Source: Warburgia ugandensis (taxonomy: Eukaryota; Streptophyta; Magnoliopsida; Canellales; Canellaceae). Taken from it: a stretch of DNA of 64,000 bases. The notes below the pieces were generated by a model, which saw only the letters and a list, made by a program, of their open reading frames with translations, did not search any database and was not told where the DNA came from. Each line of letters starts with the position of its first letter. Position 1 is the first letter of the stretch. The stretch covers positions 59,617,880-59,681,879 of the forward strand of contig CP141132.1 of the NCBI GenBank assembly GCA_035236585.1. Reading direction: 5' to 3'. The translations under genes were made by a program, and so were the position numbers. Shown here piece after piece: positions 10,941 through 22,627 of the stretch.

Positions 10941-11040
10941 AAATAAGGGATCTACCCTTTATGGTAGAAAAACCCTAAAATAAAAATAAAAATATACAAA
11001 GGGACCCACTTGATCAATGAGATCAAGTATGATCAGATCC
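10941..11040 (+). repeat. 100-bp direct repeat, copy 2
   Basis: Identical to 10051-10150. The flanking sequence differs, so only this segment was copied. Confidence 0.9.
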
Positions 11041-13912
11041 TTGGGATGGATTAAAGGGGTGATATGATGATGGAATCCAGTTAGATCATGGATGAAATGT
11101 GACAAAATCAAGTGGATATGATTTTTGGATCTTAATGGATTAAAAGCCCTAAAGGTAATTAAAACCCTTAATCTAAAGGAAAACACCTAAGATCTAATGG
11201 TTGGATCATATTTAAAGGTTTATAATAATCTTAATAAAATTAGTTTAATTGTCTTTTATTGGATATATATAAGTTTAAATGTGATTTATGTTTTAAGTTT
11301 TAATTGTCTTTTATTGGATATAGAAGTGTAAATGTGATTTATGTTCTAAGTTAGAAAGCATGATAGTGTAATCTTTAAATTTTAGTATGATATGCCCTAA
11401 ATGAGTAATTTTTTAGTAGATTTGATTATCTTAGGATCATGTTAGTGTAAATTAGGATTTAAACATGATTTCATTATGATAGAAGATGTGTTTCATAACT
11501 TAGGATCATGTTAGTTTTATTTCACTAGCTTAAGTTATATTCGTAGGAAGAATGTTAGTACTTAGTTGTTAAATTTATATTTGATTTATGCTTTCAAGTT
11601 GATGATTTACTTATTGTCATATTTAATTCAATTGTTAAGTAATTGTTAAGATATAAGGAGCATAAATCACCAAAAATGTAAACTAATGAAATATAGAAAT
11701 TCATGGACAACTAAGATGAATGAATGATTTTGACTTAGTAAGGGCTATAGTTAGTAGAAGAACGTCATGAATTATTTATCATTTCCTTGGCCCAAAATAG
11801 GAAAATAATGAACATCCATGGATGACATTGTGCATATCCATGGAAATTAATTAAAATCAATTAGAGAAGGGACTTAAGGTAAAGAGCTCATAGAACCTTG
11901 TCAAAGGTTGAGCTAGTACCACTCAAAGGGACTCGAACATTGTGGTTATAGGGGTATACAAGAGCCAAGTGCTTTCCCTCACCTCCCATTGACGTAAGAA
12001 AGGTCTAAACGCCTCCTTACATGAGGGTTGTATTAATCCACTTTTTGAGCGTACTTTAACCTGGTAAGTACCGGTCATCCCGAAATAAGGAGGAGTTGTC
12101 TAGTGATAGGAAGAAATAAATTATCTTCAACTGGCAAGTAAGACACTAATCGGTTGAATAATAATAAGAACATAAAAAGATAGCAAATTATCTAACCCTA
12201 ATAAAAATAGTAAGTGAGATAAGGATGATCAAACAAGATGAGATCTTGTATGATCAAAAACAATAAGGAAAAAGAAACATCTATGTAAATTAGATTGTTA
12301 TGTATGATATAGATAGTATTTGTATAGATGATATTAAACCCATGGATATAGGATATTCAAGGAAGAAAGATTCAGATCATCCTACATAAGGATGATCAAA
12401 AGATCATGTAGTATGTACCATTGATTACAAAAATGACATTATACATATGATTTGGACAGATATATGTTGATCGAGACTATGGAAGATTTCAAGGAGTAAG
12501 AATACCTTATTGAGGTAGGTGGATTATTAAGAATGCCTTTACATGAAGATACATGTCTAATACATGATCTTATGTTTTGAAGTATTGACATGTATGATAC
12601 CAATATATTAAGGTAAATACCTCAAATTGAAATATGATCCAACCAAATGATGAGGAAAATAAGTATTAAATGGTCAAGTTGAGAATTGAGAACAACCCTA
12701 AGCGAATAGGAAAGTAGAAAATATTCCGGGCCCTAGATAAACAGACAAATAGTCCGATATGTATAAGTATTATTTTACATACAAGCTTGGAGGCTTGGGG
12801 TTTTGTTTTAAAATGTGCATAAGCCCTGGGATGCTATGCCTAGAGAGTTAAGAGGGTTTGGCCACCCACTCTCCGAAACTTGATGATATTGAATACCAAG
12901 CCTAAGAAAGGCTAAAAGTCTGGTGGGGCAATTATGGGAAGGCCACCATCAGATAGCCATGGTCCTCCCATATGGACATGGATATTGTAATTTCCACCGA
13001 GAATGGTATAAGTGGATTATTGAACAGCTTATCCCAGGTATGGCCAGTACGGATCGATCAAGCATAAGTAGTCCTTGATTATTTTGCACTATGATGCATA
13101 TGAAATTGGCATAGTGAAATGCCTTAAGGGATGGCATGATGAAATGTCGTAATTGTATATTACCAATATTTTTCCCAAGAAGGGAAATTCTGTATAGTAA
13201 TCGGTTGAAATACAAATCTCTTATAATGAAAAGAGTTGATCAGCTTTGTATAGAAATGATGCTTGATTATTTTTACATTTTTAATGGATTTGTCCTTATA
13301 CAATATGTATGTATAAAGGTGAACACAAATGACAAGGAAATGAGATGTCTTTATAATTACTAGTTATTAATGAATGTGTTTATGATAGAACTGATTATGG
13401 GGTGCTTGAATATTGAGATTATACTGTCAATAACTTACATTCTTATCCCCTACCAACTAGCTATATTTGCCGAGATATTGTAAATGTTCGAATGTTTACA
13501 ATATCTCGATACGTAGAAGGAGACTTAGGAGCTCAAGATTTGAAGAACAATTGAAGAATAAGTAATCAGGGTATATCCCTTGAAACATTGTATTAGAACA
13601 TGTATTGAATTTTGAACTTTGTAATTTGGATTGTATATTTGGACAAGTATTGTAAGGATAAAATGGGTCATCAGAACGTGAACCATCGATGGATCCTGAA
13701 GTTTAATAAAAGTATATTCCTTCAATGGAATTTTATCTTATACAAAATTCTACTTATGTTATGTATGAAGTGGTGACTTAGGTTTTACAAAACAAATTCT
13801 AAAGAAAAGAATTTCCGCTGCTTTGGTTTGCGAAAATTTTTTACTCTAAGGGCCCTATCTTTACAAAATGTATTATAAAATGTGTTATAAAAACTTGGGT
13901 CGCCACAGTATT

Positions 13913-16189
13913 AATGAGTTAAATTTACAATGTTGTTTAGGCACGAAGTTTGAGCTCAATAATTTTACATGATCCGAAGTACAAATTTACCAATGCTAGG
14001 ATCATCTAATCCATGTAGTTTTTGAACTATCATAGACACTCAAGTCACAGTAATCACTTGAACAAGTTAGATTATCCAATGTTGGGAGGTCCTTCTTGCA
14101 AAAGGCCATTTTAACATTAAGGTATATCTGTTAAGCTTCCTCGAATAGATGACAATGGACTCTTATCATAGTCTGCCTCACAACTGTACTATGACAACGA
14201 CTGTCATCTTAGATTAGCTTACAACTATTATCTTCCTGAACTCATGGCAAGCAGATCTTATATACCTGAATGATCATACCATAGCTTTGACACTGGCAAA
14301 AGTGGCTATCACATCCATGGCTTCTAAAAGATGGATCTTAAAGGTTCTTCTTTTGAATCAAAGGCATGAACTAGCATGACAGGGCTTGAAACAAACACTA
14401 ACTTTTTGGAAGTTAAAAAAAAGGCCCAAAAGTGAGTCTTTTTCATATCTCGCATAAGCCAGCATTTGTTTCTTGGTATCATGTATTGCCCACATGGCAG
14501 TTGACTTGACTTGCTGGTGAGTTGACCTTCCACTTGAGACTAAAAAGTCATTAAAAAGAATTAAAAACAAAGTCAAGTGCAGTGTTTTCTGACTCTTTCT
14601 CCTTTCCCTTTCCCACGAAGAAGATAGAAAACACTAGTATAAAATATAGCTCTGAAATCTCTCAATCCCACCCTAGAAATCACTAAGCTTGGGAAAAATT
14701 AAGTTGGTTTTTGCCTGCATTTGGGATTTGAAGCACCATTAACTTTGTCTTTTTCTACCATTGTGGATTTGGAGTATGATTTACTTAGGTTTTGCCTCCA
14801 TTGCAGGTGCTGCTAAATCGCCCTAGTTTAGATGAGTTTTCATAAGATTTGGTCCCTCTTCTTGGGTACTATTGGGCTTGGATTTTTTAATCTAAGTACT
14901 TGTTTTATCAGATATTGTGGTATTTGAAAGTTGCTCATGGATGTGTTTCAAATACTTTTTGTCACACATTGTAGTTCCCCAATGTTTGAAGCATTTGAAA
15001 GCTACTAATGGATGTGATTTAAGTACTTATAAGACACTATGGTTCCCTAATGTTTGAAGCTGCACATGGCTCATAGCAACAAAAAATGTGTGCGTGCGTG
15101 CATGCGTGCATGTGTGTGTGACTGTCTGTCTATCTATGTTTGTGTGTGTCTATGTCTGTGTGTGTTGTGGCATTTAGACTTGTGAAATTAAGTCCAAACA
15201 AACCCCATTAAAGGTTGCAAAACCTCTACTAGTCCATCATTGCCAAAAGAGCTTGGGGAGTTGTAGCACAGACCAGGCCAAATAATTGTTTTCTCCTTCA
15301 AAAATACTTAGTGTATCTAAATTATTGAGTTAAAGATTATTACTCAGTCCATTGGGCAATCACTTCTGAGGTAATTCCATTCGTCTATAATGGTTGGCAA
15401 TAAAAAATGTTTGGAGATGCAAATGTGCGTGAATACCATCCCCAATTTTTTTAGACCAATTGTTCCTAGCCACTAAAACATGGAGCAACTTAGTAGCTTC
15501 AGTTGGTTTCCAAATAAACCAAGTAACATTTACTTCTTTTCCAAGGCATAGTCATGTGATGAAATGTGCAACATGTGATAATTTTGATTGCAATTTTTTT
15601 TTTTGTATTTATTCTTTACATTATTTCTACAATGCAGTCTATGCTAGGTTTCTATAAAAAGTAAACTTCCCTACTATGGTCCCTATCTAGTCCTTTTTAG
15701 ATTATTCTTTTGAATTATTAATAGAATAAACTTCTACGTATCATAGAGAACATCTTGCTTGAGTCATAAATATATATTTTACATTATGGTACTAACCTTC
15801 AAGAGGCATTTGATCAAATCTTTAAATACATAAGTGTAGCAAAATTAAAGCCAATAAATTATAATTTATCAAATGAATGCATGTGTTTGCAATAAAGAGA
15901 ACATTGCTCAATACTCTTTTCTCAAATCAAGTTGCAATCTGTTACCTTAACTTGTGAATCTAAAAGGCTTATGTGTTACCTCAACATTAAATTGTCCTCA
16001 ATAAACAAGTTCTTTAGTGCATTATATCCATATATTTCACAAAATAAAGGTTCTTTATTTTTCCAAGAAATTTCATCAAAAGAAATCAAGAATACAAGTC
16101 CAGAAGTTATATAGCATATGATAATTATACCTACATCTAAAGTTGAAAATGCATTCTACACAGAAATTAGGTGCTTAAGTATTGGTAAC
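13913..16189. other. Intergenic; low-complexity and short tandem duplications only
   Basis: No gene was found. About 14919-15057 holds two diverged copies of a roughly 70-bp unit (both end CCC(C/T)AATGTTTGAA), followed by a TG/CTGT-rich low-complexity patch at 15085-15170. The remainder is AT-rich with no recognisable protein. Confidence 0.45.
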
Positions 16190-16396
16190 AAGAATATGAA
16201 TTAGATTATATATAGTATATGTATGTCTTTGCTTCTACAAGCTCTTTGCTTATAATAGGAATGTGAATGAGATTATATGCCTGTATGTCTTGGCCTTCTT
16301 GAAACTATTTACTTGTAATAGGAATATGAATTAGGTTATATACTTGTATGTCTTTGCCTTGTTTAAGTTATTTACTTGTAACATGAATATGAATCT
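16190..16396. repeat. Tandem repeat, about 65-bp unit, just over three copies
   Basis: Units starting near 16190, 16255 and 16317, with a partial one near 16381. Each carries GAAT(A/G)TGAAT, then GATTATAT or a variant, TGTATGTCTTG and TTACTTGTAA. Confidence 0.75.
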
Positions 16397-16689
16397 ACTC
16401 AACAATTAAGTTAGTTACATATTTATTTGTTAAAAGAAGAATGTAGTTACAATGTTAGTTGCTAATGAAGGAACCTTCTTGTTGGCAAGATGGCTTTTGC
16501 AGAAAATGCAAAACCATCTTAGGAACAACCAAAAGCAAGTGAGGGTAATGTGGAAGAATAAGTTGCTAAACACGTGTATGATTAGTTAGAGTAAGAATAT
16601 CCCCTTTCAAGTGACTAAAATGAATCTAACATAGAGGACAAGGAGGTCAAGATGTAAGGTCCAAGGTGAGAAATTTGAACAGGCATAAT

Positions 16690-17280
16690 GTTGGGCACAG
16701 TGATGGGTAGAAGGTGGATGAGTTACGCGGCAGTGATGCCCAAAGTTAGTATTTGGGATCTTCAAATTATGATACTTTCTTTAAAGATGAGCTTGTATGT
16801 GTTGTAGTTGCTTATTATATAAAATATAACAAAGATATTAAATTCATAAGGAGACAAAGAATAAAGTTGAAGCAATATGTGGAAGGAATAGTTGCCAATT
16901 CCCTTTTACCTTTTACTACACAAAAATTGATCAATTCCAAGTGAAAGCATTAAAATGAGCACACTTGTGTTAAGTCGCACAAGAAGAGACAAATTAATTT
17001 TGAATGGTTTTCTAAGAATTACTTGGACATGTGGAAGGCTGATCTAACTTGGAGGTGTAGCAATTTTCAAGATGAGATCAGAATGAGAGACGAAGTTGAT
17101 GTGACCTCAGCCAATGTTAGAGTGCCAATAAGAGGGCTATGCAATTAATCCATGGGAGCTTAAAGGACAACTACTTCAGGCATTGGGACTATGTAGGGAT
17201 GGGGAACACAAGAATTCTAAAATTACAAGTGAACTATGAGTGCAAGTGGATATACCAGGTGGAAAAGCATATTTCCATAG

Positions 17281-17363
<83 letters not shown>

Positions 17364-18387
17364 GATAAGCTAGCTAGTTAATGGTGCGAAGGATGCAGGG
17401 AATTCATCTGCCTAGATGAATGTTTACTAAAGTGGATATGCAAGGGAATGTTACTTCATGTTTTTGGTAGAGATTCCAATGACAAATGTATCCATTAGTG
17501 TGGACAATTACAAATACAAAGAATAGTGACTTCTGCATAGAAGTTTGTGTCTAATTTGGATGTCACTTGTAATGGCTTGCGTCTTACAATCATACGTGAT
17601 AAGTAGAAGGAATTTCTCTTAAGCATCTTTGCACTAGTTGATTTTCCTTAAGAGTCTTTACACCATGTAGTTTCCTTAAGAGTCGTTAAACTATTGAGCA
17701 TATAGTTTTAGTGTCCTGTAGGAACTAATTCATGCTATGAAGTGATTAATTCATGCTACAAACATGCTTCTATTAGCTGAGCATAGGAAATGTGCCAAGC
17801 TCTTTTATGCAAATTGGAAGAAGGGGAGTCAGGAAAACACCCTTAAGAAAAAGTTCTATAGGATTGCAAAGACCAGCACAATAAGAGACTTTGAAGATGC
17901 TATAAGAGAGTTAGATGAACTAACTAAGAAGGTGCAAATGAGTTTCAAGTATAGAATTAAGCCATTTCTACAAAGGCTTACTTCTCCACGACATCAAATT
18001 GTGATGCAATAAATAGTTTGAGACATTCGACAACTACATTGAAGCAAGAAGACAACCACTAATTGACATGTTCCAAAAAATCAAAAGTTAACTCATGGGG
18101 ACATTGACTAGAAAGAATGAAGGAGATTGAGAACTTTCAGTGGAGAATATACCCTAGAATACGAAAGAAGCTATATTCAAACAAGTCGTAGAGTTTCCAA
18201 TGCAATGTAACTCATAGTGGACATGAAAACTCTGAAGCTAGGGAAAATGGTCATAGTTACTCTCTCAATCTAGATAACAAGACATGTGTATAGGTCATGT
18301 GACCATGCAGGAATCATTTTTGTCATGCCATTGTAGGTATCTAAGATATATGTAGAGCTGTTTAAGATTGTGTCATGGTTTTGCACA
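16690..18387 (+). pseudogene. MuDR/MULE transposase remnant, N-terminal and catalytic part
   Basis: Broken plus-strand frames follow the order of plant Mutator-like transposases. They are an N-terminal block (VDIKFIRR-like as KDIKFIRRQRIKLKQYVEG, about 16810-16900), a CxKSHKKRQ-type block with KADLTWRCSNFQDE (about 16970-17080), an LIHGSLKD..WDYVG block (about 17140-17200), a DDE-region block (CREFICLDECLLK, about 17395-17435), and the AEHRKCAKLFYANWKKGSQ block (17779-17835) with its helical LFW/RIAK-type continuation. A (GT)n run interrupts it at 17282-17361, and many stops and frameshifts show it is dead. The C-terminal part continues at 27087, after an 8.7-kb LTR element inserted at 18388. 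Confidence 0.8.
17282..17361. repeat. (GT)n microsatellite inside the MULE remnant
   Basis: About 40 uninterrupted GT units between the N-terminal and catalytic blocks of the transposase remnant. Confidence 0.98.
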
Positions 18388-20446
18388 TGTTAAGTGTGTA
18401 ATTTGGGCCAAAAGACCCATAGTTTAGCATTTAACTAGATAATCTAACTAATCATAAATTGACCATCTAATCATAAATTGTCAAAATTAACAGTTAGATG
18501 ATCATCTGAGCTAATCAGGTACGGTTAAATGACTCTAATCTAGTCTAATGTCTTGTAAATCAACTAATGGAGGCTTGGATGGCTCAGATCAATATTCAAT
18601 AGTACAAATGATCTAAGAGAGTATTGAAGGGATCATACCACTCACAAAAGAAAGATGGGATGATTTCTAATTATAGGAAAGGAAATTATGGATGAGATTT
18701 CCTAAATAGGAGATAACTTTGGAATGAAGAGTTTGATTAAAAGGGGGAAGAAGTTTCCAAGTGGAAACAAACTTTTCTCGTAAGGAAAGGCATAAGGCTT
18801 TAAAAGGAGGAGACAGCCATAGGGAGAGGGTGGGCTGGTTTTTTTTATTTTTTTTCGTTTTTATTATCTTTGTTCACGTTTTCCTATTTTCACCTTAATT
18901 CTCTACTTCCCATTTACATGCAACCTTACCTTTCTCTTCTCTTTCTCTTTCACGTATTCCTCCTCCCATCAATCTCCTTCTCCGTCTTTCAATGGACCCA
19001 GCTTGTTCTCCCTCCATTTCTAAGTTTTCATCATGGCACTTTCCATCACCCATTCTCCCTCAACCTGACATAGTCTATCAAGACTTGACGCTACATCATG
19101 TCCAGATCACATCCGGCCAATCCGCATTCTCTATCTCCTTATCGCACCACACCATCCCTCCCCCTTGTTTTCTCTCATCTATCTCACATTTTCCTTTGCC
19201 TGCGGGTTCTCCCCCTTCCCATCTCCTCACTTTCCTTGTCCCCCATCCCAGCATAGCTCGGCAACCCCTCTCTTCCATATTCACTGGCAGACAGCCCAGG
19301 CTTCATCCCATCATCCGGTTACCTCTACCGATCAACTCTCCCTTCACTGCATCCACCGCCCATTCGCCCCTGTCTGCTCCTCCTCCCATGCGCTCTCTTT
19401 TCCAGATTGCTCCATCAGCCAGCCCAGCTCGAGTTCCCCATCTATGCATCGCACCGATGATCCAGCCCTGTTTCTTCTCTTCAATCGAAACCCATAACCC
19501 AAGCTGACGCCACGTAGCCACTCATTCCACTGGTCCCGCACAACTGAGCAAGGTAGACCGGATACTCCATCACCAGTAAACCAGGCCAGGTCCAGCACAA
19601 CAGATCCATTGCACCTGCACCAACTAGCCACGGGCGATCCCCATCTTCTCCGACTATTTCTGTTTTACAGAAGTTTTAAGGAAGTTTTAGAAAAAAAATC
19701 CACTTTTGCCCTTAGGAGGATATTTTAAATTACATTTTCTGTCCCATTACTGTTACTATTTGCATTCTATGTTATTTCAGTTTTGGTTATTCACATTCTG
19801 TGTTATTCCGTAGTTAATCCAGGAGCTATCTTATCTGTTCCTATTTAACCAAATCAAAGGTTTTGGATTAACCACAAGAAACCTCTTATTTCTTGTCTGT
19901 TTTAATTTAGAATTTCAATTAACTTTTAGAACTTGTTTTTAGAATAGTTTCTAGTTTGATTACTATTTCTGATCTTCAATTTATGTTCTGAAATCAGATC
20001 TAAGTCATTAATTATTAACTTTCTTAATTAGACTAGATCTTTGAAATCTTGAGGAATCTAACAAATTCATCTGTTAGATCATTAATCAAGGACATCTTGA
20101 CTATGCTGATAAAGTTTGATCAAAGTTTGTGATACCAGAATTGAAGAATTGGATAGTGCTTAAGCTAGGGAAGTATATTTTTCTTATTTTTTTCTAATTT
20201 TAGTTTTAGTCAAGGTTCTGTTGTTTTTTTTCTTTTTCTTTTTGGAATTAGACCTCTGTAATTTCATTATTAAACTGAATCTAAAGTTTGATTTATTTAT
20301 TTTGTTTATTTTGTTAATTTAATTTTAATTTTTAAATAATTTAATTTTATTCAAACTCCAAATTCTTAAAGCATGTCCCTGTGGGATCACCCGGGCTTGC
20401 ATTAACTATACCACAATAATCCGTACACTTGTAAAAAATAACAACA
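18388..20446 (+). repeat. 5' LTR of the LARD-like element
   Basis: Begins TGTTAAGTGTGTAATTTGG and ends ATAACAACA. It holds a strongly pyrimidine-rich, GC-richer leader (about 18890-19640), from which the apparent ORFs in this stretch arise; they are not genes. It aligns along its length with 24948-27086. Confidence 0.8.
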
Positions 20447-21619
20447 AGTTTTTGGCATCATTTCTCAGGACCAACAATGGGTTTTTTACAAATTTTAATT
20501 CAAAAATTCAAAAAAATCTATAAAAAAAAAAATGTAGGAATTGCATACTTTTAACATTTTAAGTGCATTTTTTTATTTTTTTTGGGCATAATCACCTTGT
20601 TTCCTCAATTGGGTACTTATTTCTAATTTTCTTTTTCAGGGAAACAAGAAAGTGGAGGAATTTGGTAAGTGGATCTACATCAAAATAAAAATTTCCCTGC
20701 TTTCCTATATTAGAAATTTTCTTTTCTTTTGAGTGAATCTTGTAGTGAGGCCCCTTTGTAATTTGCAATTTCTATTTTAATTTTTAAAGGGTTGTATAAT
20801 ACAAGCAAGTATGGGATAAGGTGGCCCATACTTAATCTTCATTAGAAATCTCACTGTAAGTTTCTATCTTCCTTTTAATTCTTAGATTAGGGTTTGTATT
20901 TGCATTGTTTGGTAGAATAATTGTATATAGAAAACATATTTGATAATTTTTGTATTTTTAGGACTTTCCATTAGTTTACTATTTTAATTACATTTTTAGG
21001 GCACATTTAATGCTTTAAGGTGATATATATGATCAAACTGCCATGGAGAGTGAAAATTAATTAGTAAGGGCACCTTACCCTCATAAGATAAAGGGTGAAT
21101 TTCATCACCACTCCTTGGTCCACCTAGGACAATCACCTCAAGCATGCAACCCTACCTTTTGAATTAATCTAAAATCAATTAGAAAACACCTATTTGGCCA
21201 TCACATGCTCATAGGACCCTTTTACTAAGACATGATATATTGTCGCTCTAGTGGCTTTTGAGCACTGTAGTTATAGTGGGTGTTTTAAAATCCAAGTATT
21301 TTTTTCATGCCTTCTGTTGACATTTGTGAGGTCTAAATGCCTCCTTACATGAGGATTGTATTAACTGCATTGTTCAAAACCTAATTGGTAAATAATAGTC
21401 AAATCTAAAGGAGAGGAAGAGTGCCAGATTAGGCTAAATCTAAAAACATTGTCCCCACACAAAGTTAAGAATGTCAAAATATTGCTCCTTATTAGCCTCA
21501 AGGATTATATTGTGCCCTTTGTTTGTACATCATTCTAGGAAGTTAGGTTGCATCATGTAGGTTAGTTTTTCCTGTTAAAATAATAATAATAAATTCAACA
21601 TTGTATATAATGATTTGTT
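20447..21619 (+). other. 5' untranslated interior of the LARD-like element
   Basis: AT-rich and non-coding. It contains the decayed primer-binding site at its left end and, near 21331-21357, GAGGTCTAAATGCCTCCTTACATGAGG-type sequence that also occurs in the solo LTR at about 12000-12030, a motif shared between plant LTR elements. Confidence 0.5.
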
Positions 21620-22627
21620 TTGTTGTATACGAAGTTAAGAACAAAAGCCTATCAAGAAGGGGATAGATTTTATAGATTAGATGCATTGATGGATAGGTTA
21701 GATATTGTGGAAAGTCAATTGCTTAGGCTAATAACTTCTAGGCAAGCTGCGCCACAACCTCAATACCATAATGACTATACTTATTCTGAGCATCCCCATT
21801 CCACTCTTTCATGGCCACCATCAAACTCCATAGACAATGAATACCATCAGGAGCTAGTGGATGCACATAATGCATTCACATACCCTAACAATTTTTATCC
21901 TGAGACAAATTACCAAGACTATAATGAATGGGTTAAGCATCATGAACAACCATGGTCTCAGGATTACCGATATCAAGGAGAACCAAAATGGTCCCACCCT
22001 GGTCAACACTACCACGATTATTTAGAATATCAGGGTCATCCATCATGTGTTCAACCTGCTCAGTCCTTTTTCAGTACTCCAATGCCACAGCAATGCCAAT
22101 CCTATGAGTCGTTTCCTCCATAGTATGAAGAACAACCATTAAAAGAGGATATGCAAAAAAAAAAAGAGAGAATAGAACAAAACATGGCTGCTAATGAAAA
22201 GTGGCATGAGGAAATGAAAAGAGAAAGTGAGGAATGGATTGCAAAAATGAAACCAATATGGGAAAGTACTGATAGAAACATTACTAAAACAGATGAGAAA
22301 ATAAAACAGATTAGGGATACTAAAGGGCCATTTATTACTAATATTAGGATAAAAATTTCTTATGATCCTTTTGAGCCACAAAGTCCACAACCATCCCTAG
22401 AAACCTCCAACTCAGATCTACTAAAACCATGTCTTACTCCTTACGATTATGATGAAGAGACTTCCATTGATGAAGAAAATAAAGTTGCTAAAACGTCCAA
22501 CCCAAAACCTCCCACTCATTTTTATGACTTTGATGAATACACATCTATTGAGCAGATGAATCAGTTCTTGAATACTGTGCCTTTGATGGACACTTCTCAA
22601 TGGCAAACTAGAGTAGAACCCATATAG
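21620..22627 (+). pseudogene. Uncharacterised Tyr/Pro/His-rich ORF of the LARD-like element
   Basis: One reading frame of 336 codons is split by a single in-frame TAG (22121-22123) into 167- and 158-residue pieces. The first part has a predicted helix (ALMDRLDIVESQLLRL, coiled-coil-like), then a Tyr/His/Gln/Pro-rich low-complexity stretch with repeated NxYxDY- and YQGxP-type units. The second is acidic, with another helical stretch (WESTDRNITKTDEKIKQI). Protein-like sequence continues degenerately to about 22990. No zinc knuckle, protease or polymerase motif is present. By position (between primer-binding site and 3' signals) it replaces gag-pol. Function unknown. Confidence 0.5.

Larger units (their letters stand above)
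10015..13907 (+). mobile_element. Solo LTR, 3.9 kb, with perfect 5-bp TSD (GTATT)
   Basis: It starts TGTAATGACCCC and ends GGGTCGCCACA, a TG...CA pair with the imperfect inverted ends expected of an LTR. It is flanked on both sides by GTATT (10010-10014 and 13908-13912), the 5-bp duplication left by LTR retrotransposon integration. No gag, protease, RT or integrase motif lies inside and the 5' end is not repeated within it, so this is one LTR left by LTR-LTR recombination. The length suits the very long LTRs of Ty3/Gypsy elements such as the Del/Tekay group. It shares GCCTCCTTACATGAGG (near 12014) with the LTR element at 21340-21355. Minor ORFs inside are chance. Confidence 0.85.

Noticed and set aside
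18870..19631. Several overlapping open frames on both strands, up to 171 residues
   Set aside because: They lie in the pyrimidine-rich leader of the 5' LTR; the matching region of the other LTR has different frames open, and low complexity explains the openness.
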